This document shows, in pieces, positions 54,051 to 64,000 of a stretch of 64,000 bases of DNA. Origin of the DNA: Stomoxys calcitrans (lineage: Eukaryota; Arthropoda; Insecta; Diptera; Muscidae); contig NC_081553.1 of NCBI RefSeq assembly GCF_963082655.1, forward strand, positions 47,303,527-47,367,526, in the 5' to 3' direction. A program made the translations under genes and the position numbers. The notes beneath the pieces were generated by a model. That model had not been told where the DNA came from. It saw only the letters and a program-made list of their open reading frames with translations, and searched no databases. How positions within the stretch are numbered: position 1 is the first letter of the stretch; each line of letters starts with the position of its first letter.

Positions 54051-55318
54051 CAAGTAAAAACGTGCTATGCTCCGGGCCGGGCCGAATTTTGGTTGCCCAC
54101 CACCATGGATTTCGCCAAAAATTCGGGCTTATATCAGTATATAGAGCGTTTCGCTTCATTCTTGTCATGGATTATAACAGAAGTTTTTGTGCCGAATTTC
54201 TGCCTAATGGGATTAAAATTTAGGCTTCTATGGGCTCAAGAAGTCAAATCCGGGGATCGTTCTATATGGCGGCTATATCAGTTAAAAGACCAACTCGGAT
54301 CATTTTCGACACGGATGTTGAATGTCCATAAAGAAGTTCTTATCAAATCCGGGGATCGTTTTATATGACGGCTATATCAGTTAAAAGACCAACTCGGATC
54401 ATACTCGACACGGATGTTGAATGTCCATAAAGAAGTTCTTGTCAAATCCGGGGATCGTTTTATATGGCGGCTATATCAGTTAAAAGACCAACTCGAATCA
54501 TACTCGACACGGATGTTGAAAGTTAAAAAAGAAATTCTTGGGTTAAATTTCAGCCAAATCGGACAACAATTACGACCACTAGGGGCTGAAGAAGTCAACT
54601 GCAGGGATCGGTTTATTTGGGGACTATATCGGTTTCTTGACCGATATACTCAAAACAGAAGTCTTTGGGGCAAATATCATCCAAATTGAATCAAAATTAA
54701 GGCGTCTATGGGGCTCAAGAAATCATATGCGGGGATTGGTTTATATGGGGGTTGTAATCGATTCGGATTATACTCAGCACGGATGTTGGAAATTGAGGGT
54801 GTCAAGAAGTAAAACCTGGAGATGGGTTTATATGGGTACTATGTCAAAATCTAAACCGATAGGCAAATTGCAAATTTTAGCCATGAACATTCAACTAAGG
54901 AACAGGGTCACACTTCTCACATATCAATGAGTACAGTCCGATTTAAGTTTTATGATAAGGGGACTCTTTTTTATAACCGAATCCAAACGGCGTGCCACAG
55001 TGCAACACCTCTTTGGAGAGAAGCTTTTACATGGCATAGTACCTCACAAATGTTACCAGCATTAGCAGGGGAAAACCAACGCTAAAACATTTTGCTGATG
55101 TTCTCGCCTGGATCCGAACCCAGACGTTCATCGTTATATGCGGACATGGTAAACTCAGCGCTACGGTGGCCTCCGAACCGATATGATCCTTTCAAAATCC
55201 ACAATGACCAACATCAATAAGAAGTGGCTGTGCGAAATTTCAAGCGGATATCAGTATTTTGTTCGACGACTATCGTGACTTTCACAGATGGAGGGAAATG
55301 GCTAGATCGACAAGACGA
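54051..55318 (+). mobile_element. DINE-1 copy split by SINE1
   Basis: 5' end ACAAGTAAAAACGTGCTATG, GGGCCGGGCCGAA hairpin region, GCCCACCACCATGGAT; three near-identical short units (about 110 bp) at 54255-54530 (AATCCGGGGATCGTTTTATA, TCAGTTAAAAGACCAACTCG), satellite A, a SINE1, then the 3' side with the degenerate core (ACAGATGGAGGGAAATGGCT). The 3' terminus is missing. Confidence 0.75.
54862..55175 (-). mobile_element. SINE1 with 8-bp target duplication
   Basis: AACCGATA at 54854-54861 and 55176-55183, within DINE sequence. Complete apart from small deletions in the body. Confidence 0.9.
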
Positions 55319-55760
55319 TATCTTGATATAGCCCCCATATAGACCGATCCGCCGATTTAGGGTCTTAGGCCCACAAAAGCCAAATTGTGGGGGCTCTTCG
55401 ACATCCCTCTTTAATTTGGCTCAGATCGGTTCAGATTTGGATAAGGTTTGGTGCCCATAAAAGGCGCATTTATTGTCCAATTTCGCTGAAATTTGGTACT
55501 GCGAGTTGTGTTAGGCCCGACACATCCGACATCCGTTTCCAATTTGGCTCAGATCGGTCCAAATTTGAATATAGTTGCCATATAGTCTGATCTCTCGATT
55601 TAAAGTCTTTGCACCACAAAAGGCGCATTTATAATCCGATTTCGCTGAAATTTGACACAAGGACTTATGATCGACTTTCCGACATCCGAATCGAATATGG
55701 AACAGATCGGTCTATATTTCGATATAGGTGCCAAAAAGACTAATATTTTGTTCCAAAAAA
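55319..55760 (-). repeat. Satellite B units
   Basis: Three diverged units with CCCATATAGACCGATCCGCC, TCAGATCGGTTCAGATTTGG, GAGTTGTGTTAGGCCC. Confidence 0.7.
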
Positions 55761-57620
55761 TTTTACAATGACTTGTACTAATTAGACCACTCTTTTAGTC
55801 CAAATCGGACCTTACTCATAATTAAGCAGCAGTCATTTTCAGCAAACAACAGACTTTTCAGCAATAAGCCTGCTGCTCTGAAATCGCAGAACTACCGCTG
55901 TCATAGCAAAACTACTGCAACAATAGCAGCGAAATTAACTACTAGTATTCAGCAGACAGTGTTTGCTATTCTCAACAAACTTTTTTCTTTGAGTGTATTA
56001 GACCACTCAATGTCCGTGCCGAATTTGGGTTCATAAAGTATCTAATTTTCGCCGGACTGTGACAAAAGTTGGTTTACATATGGGTATCCAAATTTCCAGC
56101 CTTATTTTATTTTATTTTGCACTAACCCAAATTTGTTATTTAAAACAGCAAAAATTTTTGCTTAAACAGCAGTTTTTGTCTGCTGAAAATGGGAAAGCCG
56201 GTATTACTGCTGTTCCAGCAAACATAGGGCTGCTGTATTAGCAAACATTTCGGTCAGCTGCAAACAAAATCGGCTGATTTAAGTACAAAAATATGCTGCT
56301 GTTTTATGTTTGCCAGTTGCTTGTTTGGCTACAATAACTTTGACTACAAGGTTTTTTACGCCATAGTTTTTCAAATTAGTCTCGTGTTTTTGCATTACCA
56401 AGGATACTAGCAACGGTTCGGCGAGTTCAGAACAACCATAGCTCTTTCTACGTCACAATTTCAAATCATTGGTAATCTTTTTCTTATATTCCACCTCCAT
56501 GATCCTTTGGCATTTTAACTCCATTACCTATGTATGAATAAATTTTGTTAAAATACCCATAAAATAATTTAATCTGTCAACTGTGGTCTTTCTTTCTCTC
56601 TGATGTCATTGAAACGAAATGGGTTTTGTTGATACCACACCACCTACGCCATCAACATCAAACATTCAATTAATGTTGCCATTCGAACTGCCCACACTTA
56701 TACATAGACCAGGTTGAAGTATTTTAAGGGAATCCGCATATCACTGTTGCTATATAGCAACAAACAAGGAAGCTGGTCAGCTACTACTCCACTGGTGAAG
56801 TGAATGACCCCCGTTTATATGTACAAGCATGCAGGTGAAGCAAAACTCCTGGTTCATGGTCAAGCTCAAAAGCACTCAAAAAAATCACATCACATAACAT
56901 TAACAAAGGGCAAAGGAAAACAAAAACCAGCTAAATGGCGGAAAACATTTGTTTGAGATCTTAGCTGAAGTCATAGAAGCACCAGCATGTGTAAAGGAAA
57001 AATGCCGGTACCAAAGGATATGCCTGGAACAAATGCCACATTACCTCCCCTAATCGATTTTCAGTGTTTGCCCGGTAATTTGCGAAAACATTGCTATCGG
57101 TAGAGTCAAAAAAGGGCTCTCTCCCTCAACGGTGGTGTTAATTCTGTTGCAGGTGATGGGGTGGATGGGGCAACTTGTCTGTGTTTTTATGGCTAGTCAA
57201 TCGCTACACAAATGGTGTCTGCACCAATTGGCGGTGTAATGAATAAGCCGCGAGCCAACAACATTTGCATTGAGGGTTGTGTGTGTCAGTGTTTGTTGCT
57301 GTGGTCATGTTGTCGTGCCAAATGACGAGGTGCAAATTTCCACTTTGTTTTTGCTACATGGTCGGCCACGGTTTGCCCCATTCAATTGTGGTGGCTGGTA
57401 GACAGACAGACAGACACTCTTCCATTGCCACAAAATCAAATTAAATGCGGCTGGAAATTAGTACTGTTTATCGTTTTAAATTGAGTGTTTGGTGTTGTGG
57501 GATAATGGTGCTGGTAGGATTCGCATTGGCGATGGTAATAAAATGGTATGATGGCTTTTATGTAAATGAATTGGTGGTTAAATTAAAAAACTTGGAATAT
57601 AGAAAATCAAATCAAAAAAA
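55761..57620. other. Intron sequence with a CAGCA-rich repeat
   Basis: 55820-56330 is rich in AGCAG/CTGCT words in both orientations (TTTTCAGCAAACAACAG; TCTGCTGAAAATG; CCAGCAAACATAGGGCTGC), which suggests a hairpin-forming repeat of unknown family. The rest has no recognised feature. Confidence 0.45.
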
Positions 57621-58575
57621 TCAAAAATATCGGTCTATATGGCAGCTATATCCAAATGTGACCCGATCTGTGCCATATTCCAGAAGTATATCGATAGGCT
57701 TAACTTAACTCACTGTCCCAAATTTCGGCGACATCGGATAATAATTGCGCCTTTTATGGCCTCAAAACCATAAATCGAGAGATCGGTCTATATGGCAGCT
57801 ATATCCAAATCTGAACCGATCTGTGCCATATTCCAGAAGTATATCGATAGGCTTAACTTAACTCACTGTCCCAAATTTTGGCAAAATCGGACAATAAATG
57901 CGCCTTTTATGGGCCAAAAACCTTAAATCGAGAGATCGGTCTATATGGCAGCTATATCCAAATCTGAGCCGATCTGTGCTATATGCCAGAAGTATGTCGA
58001 GAGGCTTAAATTAACTCACTGTCCGAAATTTCGGCGACATTGGACAATAAATGCACTTTTTATAGGCCCAAAACCTTAAATCGAGAGATCGGTCTATATG
58101 GCAGCTATATCCAAATCTGAACCGATATGAGACATATTGCAGAGGAATGTCGAGAGGCTTAACTTAACTCAATGTCCCTAATTTCGGCGGCGTCGGACCA
58201 CAAATGCGCCTTTAATGGGCCCAAAACCTTAAATCGAGAGATCGGTCTATATGACAGCTATATCCAAATCTGGACCGATCTGGGCCAAGTTGAATAAGGA
58301 TGTCGAAGAGCCTGAAACAACGCACTGTCCCAAATTTTAGCAAAATCGCATAATAAATGTGGCTTTTATGGGCCTTAGACCCTAAATCGACTGATCAGTC
58401 CACATGTGGGCTATATAAAGATATAGTCCGATGTAGCCCATCTTCGAATTTAACCTGTTTATGGACGAAGAAAGAATCTGTGCAAAATTTCGGGTCAATA
58501 TCTATTTTTTTTTCGGCTCAATATCTATTTGACTGTAGCGTGACTTCAACAGACAGACGGACGGACATGGCTAGA
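57621..58575 (+). mobile_element. DINE with satellite B units
   Basis: Five to six units of about 150 bp (ATCGAGAGATCGGTCTATAT, AACTTAACTCACTGTCCCAA), then ACAGACAGACGGACGGACAT and GGCTAGATGG core. Both ends truncated. Confidence 0.78.
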
Positions 58576-60273
58576 TGGTCTTAGATTTTTAAACGCTACT
58601 TCTTCAAGTTTCGAATGGTCTTCCTCCGAAAGCTGTCCTGTTAAACTTCCTTTCAAACAATTTCCCCTTATCCAATCTCCTTACCAAATCATATGCATTC
58701 TCCAAATTCCTGTCCTCAAAATTCACTGCATATTTAAAGGTTTTACACCCCCCCGTCTCCTTTTTCCTTTCCCAATCGCAATGATATACGTCTTAAGCTT
58801 AGGGTGATAGGCAAATAGGTTTTCAATTAATACCCTTTATGGTGTTTATCTTTCACTTTATATCGACGCATGGCACATCCTTTGGCCCCATCGACAAAAC
58901 CAATTTTTTTCTTTACAAGAGTACACAAGCATGAAATCCTCTCTAAACACAAACGCATGCAAAGCATAAACACCAGCAGCAGCAGTTGCAGGCAAAGCAT
59001 AGGCAACACAAACATACACAAAAATAGAGAGGTGCTTAACTCTACTCATAAAGCTAACTGACACTGGTCTCTATGAGAGACTGAGAGCTCTCAGCTCACT
59101 TGTGTTTGTGTACCCAAGAAATGAAAATTCATTGCAGGTTGTTTTAGCTTTAGAGCTACAACAACGAAATCAGTGGGAGAGTACATGGTGTGTGTGTGTG
59201 TGGGGGGGAGGGGGATGGGGTAACAACGTCAATCTGTTTGCTCATTCATTCAAACAGACATCCATTACAAAAGTAAACCTATTTATAAATGTTGTTTGCC
59301 CAACAACCGCCATTATATGTATAACATCACATCACATTACATGGTTAGACTGACACAACAGCAACAACAACAAATAGTAGCGTGAAGAGGAGGGAGAGAA
59401 GGTATGATGCTAAATACAATAACATGCCAAAGCATGTGCACTTAATAAGATTCACTAAATTTACCGATAATGGTTTACTATGATGCTTGTACGCGTATTA
59501 TGATGATGAATGGCAAATTAAATAACTGAGGAAAAACATGGTTAACAGCCAAAGGTCTGTGAACAATGATGACACTATTCTATATCAGTAAACTAGCATA
59601 ATAAGTCAAAAAGATAGAATAGACTGAAAGAGAAATAAAAGTAGAAGAAAGTAAGGGAAAGATAAAGGAAAAAAATATTGGTGGAAAAAATAGAGAAGAA
59701 TGCAAAATAGAAGAGACGAGCGGTGGAAGAAACTGAAAGAAGAATAGATGTAGAATAAAGTAAGTCAACGATGAAGTAAAGAATCTGATTAAATAAAGAA
59801 AGTACGGGAAAGATAAACTAATAAATATTGGTGGAATAAAAAGAGGAGATTTCAAAATGGAAGAGATGAGCTGTGGAAGAAACTGAAAGCAGAATAGATG
59901 TAGAACAAAGTAAGTCAACGATAAAGTAAACGAGTGAAGAATCTGATTGAATAGAAAATAGAAATGAAAGTAAAGGAGGAAAGATAGATAAAAGGAATGA
60001 AATATCACATTGTAATATACAAGGCCGCTCAGAGAAATCATTAAACAAAAATGCGAATAGAAAGTCGAAAAATAATATTCAACGAAAAGTTATATTCAAA
60101 ACAAGAAAAAACAACGGTAAATGAAGAACGAAATTGACAGATCGTCAGAAGAGTGTGGCCAACAGAAGTATAATCCAAAGTAAAAATGGATGTAAAACAT
60201 TAACATAAACATGATACAATGATCAAAAGCACAGTGAAAGCAAAACAAGGAAGGAACCGAAGAGAAAAGAAAC
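58576..60273. other. Intron sequence; purine-rich from 59580
   Basis: 58576-59560 has no recognised feature besides a GT/G run at 59190-59218. From 59580 the + strand is strongly A and G rich (AGAAAGTAAGGGAAAGATAA type), with a local repeat (59640-59770 against 59800-59930). Confidence 0.5.
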
Positions 60274-61171
60274 ATGTAAAAAGGCGTTAAGTTCGGCCGG
60301 ACCGAACTTTGGATACCCACCACCTCGGGTATATATGTAAAACACCTTTTGTCAAAACCGGTGAAAAATGCATACCTTTCGCCCTATAGCAGCTATATCG
60401 AAATATGTTCCGATTTGGACCAAATACTTATAAGTACAAGTCATTTTTCAATTGCGTATAACAAAATATTGGTCTTTTAAGTAGCTATATCTAAAATTAA
60501 ACCGATTTGAACCATGTACTAAACGGATATCGAAATGATTAGCATAAGTCACTGTGAAAAATTTAAGTGAAATCAGATTATATATGCGACTTTATGGGAC
60601 CAAGACTATAAATCGGGATATCGGTTCATATGGGAACTGTATTAAGCTATAGATCGATTCTAACCATATTGCACGCGTATGTTGAAGGCCATGGGAGGAG
60701 CCGTTGTACAAAATTTGTGCCAAATCGGATGAGAATTCCGCTCTCTAGAGCCTCAAGAACTCAAGACCCAAGATCGGTTTATATGGCAGCTCTATCAGGT
60801 TATGGACCGACTAGGACCGTACGTAGTACAGTTGTTGGAAGTGATATCAAAACACTATGTGCAAAACTTCAGTCAAATCGGAGGAGAATTGCGCCCTCTA
60901 GTAGCTCAAGATCAAAGATCGGTTTATATGGCAGCTATATCAAGTTATAGACCGATATGGCCCATTTACAATCCCGACCAGCCTACACTAATAAGAACAG
61001 ACGGACGGACGGTCAGACGTGTGGATAGACGTGCGGACATAGCTAAATCGACTTAAAATGTCATGACGATCAAGAATATATATACTTTATGGAGTCTTAG
61101 AAGAATATTTCGAGGAATTAAAAACAGAAAGATGAAATTAGTATACTCCCATCCTATGGTGGAGGGTATAA
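60274..61171 (+). mobile_element. DINE-1, complete, inside a purine-rich tract
   Basis: 5' end ATGTAAAAAGGCGTTAAGTT, hairpin TTCGGCCGGACCGAA, GGATACCCACCACC; satellite A; core GACGGACGGACGGTCAGACG; 3' end CTATGGTGGAGGGTATAAAA. The purine-rich sequence resumes on the other side. Confidence 0.87.
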
Positions 61172-62455
61172 AAAGATACGAAAAGATGGGATGGCCCTAA
61201 GGTTGAACTGGTAATTGGAAAAAGGTGTAAAAAATTAAAACGTAAAACATAACCAAAGATTGGAAGGGCAGTCAACAGTGTATCAGAAGAATGCAAGAAT
61301 GAAAAGTGTAAGAATGATGAATAAAAGAAGTATGGAGTGCATAAATGAAGGTGATGGGAAAGAGCGAAAATCAAGAATAAAACGAGAGGAAGATTGGAGC
61401 AGGAACGGTATTGCGGAAATGAGCACCAAATGTTGTACTAAAAATGACATAATGTAGTGCAAAAAAGAAAACCAAAGCAAGCTACAAGACAGAATGGTAC
61501 ACAGATGATAAATCGATGTAGAGGAGAGTTGAACAGAGGATTGATAGAATGAATGATAGAAATAATTTATTAGGAGAACAGAACTAATGAGTATTAAGAA
61601 AGATAGGAGAGTAGAAGGGAATACAGAACCAAAGAAAAGATGGAGGACGAAACCATGAGACAATCCATTATAGGTGAAAGATGAAACAAATGAACAGAAA
61701 TATTTGAAGAAAAAAGGAAGGGCGCATGAAATTAGCAGAACGAAGTAATTATAGGGTTATAGAGAAATACGTAAAGTATAATGCAGAAAAAGGCAGAAAG
61801 AATGCAAAGAGGGATTTGAAGAGCAGAAAATTGACAAGCTAAATCAGACGAACCATGAAGAGATGAAAAGATCCACAAGAAGAACTGAAGAACAGATTAA
61901 AATGATTTGGTGGAAAGGATGGAAACCAAAAGGTGACGAAGTATGAAATGATGAAGATGATGATGAATAATGTAATGTATGAATGTACAGAAAGATTCTT
62001 CAAAGGACGAAAAGAAGATGAGAGACAAAATTGATTAAATGGAGAAGAAAATGATGTAAGAAAGAAGTATGAACACAAAAACTGGATGAAGGACTTAAAG
62101 AAGGACATTGACAATAATGTAACTGAACCAAGATAAGGAGTCGTCGAAAACGATTGCACACAGCCGGAAACATGTAAGGAAGATAATTCAAATGGCAGAA
62201 TAGAGAGTTGTAGGTAAATAGTTAAAGGGACAAGACAGGGATTTGAACAATATGCTGAACAGAGGGAGGAAGAAACGACGGTCACAACACGAGCAGGAGG
62301 AGGGAATAAAATTATAACATGATAGGAGTGATGAGCCGAATGCCAATATAATAGAATTGAAGAAAGATGAGAAGAGTTACTGACGGAGAAAGGAAGAAAA
62401 ACAAAAGAAAATTGTAGACGACAAGGGAGAAGGATAGAACTGACCAACTAACGAT
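61172..62455. repeat. Purine-rich (GA/A) low-complexity tract
   Basis: 1.3 kb with strong A and G excess on the + strand, rich in GAAGA, AGAAA and GATGA words, no regular period. ORFs on the minus strand (Phe/Ser/Leu-rich) follow from the composition. Confidence 0.7.
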
Positions 62456-62817
62456 AAATGGAACATTCGATATTTCCGAATGTTCCAGGTTGCAGCTTCC
62501 AGCGGCTCAAGAAGTCCAATCGGGAGATCGGTTTATATGGGATCTATATCTAAATCTGAACCGTTATGGCCCATTTGCCATCCTCAACGATCTTCATCAA
62601 CACGAAGTATTTGGGCACAATTTTAAGTGGCTACCTCTACGCATTCGACCGCTATCGTGAGTTCAGGTGGATGAACGGGCGGCCGGACATTGCTAGATCG
62701 AATGTCGAGACGATCAAGACTATATATACTTAATTGGGTCTTAGGCGAATATTTCGAGGTGTTACAAACGGAATGGCTAGATTTGTATACACCCATCCTA
62801 TGGTGGTGGGTAAAAAA
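62456..62817 (+). mobile_element. DINE-1, 3' part
   Basis: Starts with a perfect hairpin (62459-62469 and 62477-62487), then a satellite A block, degenerate core GGACATTGCTAGATCGAATG, ATATATACTTAATTGGGTCT and right end CTATGGTGGTGGGTAAAAAA. Confidence 0.75.
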
Positions 62818-62934
62818 AGTATGTTACCGGTAGTCAACTTCATCAAATTTTTAAACATATCGAAGGCTTTGCCTGCATTCTCAGTGTGGTTTAAGCTATT
62901 AAAAGGTCATTTATTTATTCCATTTCCAACAAAA

Positions 62935-64000
62935 CGAAATATCCATTTCCGACCATATAAAGTATATATATTCTTGATAGTCGTACAAATCTAAGACGAT
63001 CTAGACATATCCGTCCGTCTGTCTGTTGAAATCCCTCTGTAGTCTTTAAAAATAGAGATATTGAGCTGAAACTTTGCACAAATTTTCTTTTACTTTTGTA
63101 CATAAACATGTTAAGTTCGAAGATGGGCTATATCGGACTACATCTTGGTGTAGACCGATACGCCGATTTAAGGTTTTATGCCCATAAAAGCCACATTCTT
63201 TTATCCGATTTTGATGAAATTTGCGAAAGTGAGTTGTGTTAGACCATTCTACGTCTTTCTTGAATTAAGCCTAGATCGGTCCAGATTTGGATATAGCTGT
63301 CATATAGACCGATCTCCCGATTTAAGGTCTTGGGCCCATAAAAGACGCATTTATGGTCCGATTTTACTAAAATTTGGGTCAGTGAGTTTTGTTAAGCCCC
63401 TCTGCATTTTTCTTCAATTTGGACTAGATCGGTCCAGATTTGAATATAGCTGCCATATAGACCGGTATCTTTATTTAAGGTTTTGCGCCCATAAAATGCT
63501 CAGTTTTTGTCCGATGTCTCCGTTATTTGGGACAGTGATTTGTGTTAGGGCCTTCGACGTATTTTTACCATTTGGGCCAGATTGACCGAGATTGGGATAT
63601 AGCTGCCATATAGGCCGATCTCTCGATTTAAGATCTTGGGCCCATAAAAGTCGTATTTATTGTACAATTTCGCCGAAATGTGGGACAGTGAGTTGTGTTA
63701 GACTCTTCGACATTTTTCTGCTATTTGGCTAACATCGGTCCAGATTTTGATATAGCTGGCATAAAGACCGATATATCGATTTAAGGTTTTGGGCGCGTAA
63801 AAGGCGCATTTATTGTCAGATGTGGCCGAAGTTTGGAAACTCGGTCTCTCTATTTCACGTCTGGATCCTCTGGAATCCACAATTTTTATGCGATTTGGCT
63901 AAAATTTTGCACATGGTGGTCTGTTATGACTTCCTGATGTAGCTCCCATATAAACCGATTTCGCGATTATCTTTATTCGTTTTCTAGATGCTTTCATTTC
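62935..64000 (-). mobile_element. DINE-1 with satellite B and A units, cut by the window edge
   Basis: TTCCGACCATATAAAGTATA, TATATTCTTGATAGTCG, ATCCGTCCGTCTGTCTGTTG core, GAAACTTTGCACAAATTTTC: the closest copy here to Drosophila INE-1 as I remember it. Four satellite B units follow (63120-63840), then a satellite A unit to the edge. Confidence 0.78.

Larger units (their letters stand above)
24665..64000 (+). other. slou: slou intron 2, partial (more than 39.3 kb)
   Basis: Begins with donor GTAAGT at 24665. No homeobox coding sequence (WFQNRR-type helix 3) is present in any frame listed downstream, so the acceptor is beyond the window. Contents are itemised separately. Confidence 0.85.

Noticed and set aside
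58590..58760. Possible LINE C-terminus (SNGLPPKAVLLNFL-like reading)
   Set aside because: Too short and without a second motif to support a family.

Overview
This is nuclear DNA from a higher fly (Diptera, Brachycera). It most likely comes from a repeat-rich calyptrate genome (house fly, stable fly, horn fly or blow fly group), but the species cannot be fixed from the sequence. The evidence is a two-exon piece of a Drosophila-like slouch gene, dense Helitron-type DINE (INE-1-like) copies, tRNA-derived SINEs, non-LTR retrotransposons and mariner remnants. There are no bacterial-type operons.

The one host gene I can support is slouch (slou; also S59/NK1), an NK-class homeobox regulator, on the + strand. 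Exon 1 (14310-15797) begins at the start codon and ends at a consensus donor. Exon 2 (24385-24664) carries the Engrailed-homology-1 Groucho-binding motif and ends at a second consensus donor. Both junctions agree in phase with the Drosophila protein as I remember it. The homeobox exon is not in the window, so intron 2 is longer than 39.3 kb and runs off the right edge. Intron 1 is 8.6 kb. Positions 1-14309 are upstream or 5' UTR sequence.

Layout: 1-12570 is a pile of transposon remnants (DINEs, RNase H-bearing LINE fragments, SINEs) interrupted by single-copy stretches (3177-5493, 6237-7159) and a 740-bp AAAAT array. 12571-14309 is single-copy sequence leading into slou. Intron 1 holds SINEs, satellite-bearing DINEs (one with about 15 tandem units) and Tc1/mariner-like fragments. 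Intron 2 holds a GGAC-rich tandem array, a LINE with two open, full-looking ORFs (30600-34971), an 830-bp GTCC array inside a DINE, many DINEs and SINEs, a mariner remnant, a MITE with 31-bp inverted repeats, a higher-order repeat (51190-52660), and several single-copy stretches that may hold slou enhancers.

Working names used here. DINE-1 and DINE-2 are two Helentron-like non-autonomous families. Satellites A and B are the roughly 150-bp units inside them. SINE1 is the tRNA-like family with a CAAATTTTGC-type tail; SINE2 is the tRNA-like family with a CTAACC tail. LINE-a and LINE-b are RNase H-bearing non-LTR families, LINE-c is another RT family, and LINE-d is the open element. X is an unclassified short element of about 250 bp.

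I found no new enzymatic or defence system. The notable signals are in repeat biology: a SINE whose Pol III box A became a 12-bp minisatellite, a shared 3' end between SINE2 and LINE-b that suggests a parasite-host pair, datable three-level insertion nests, GTCY microsatellite expansion from DINE cores, and an apparently intact retrotransposon in a developmental gene intron.
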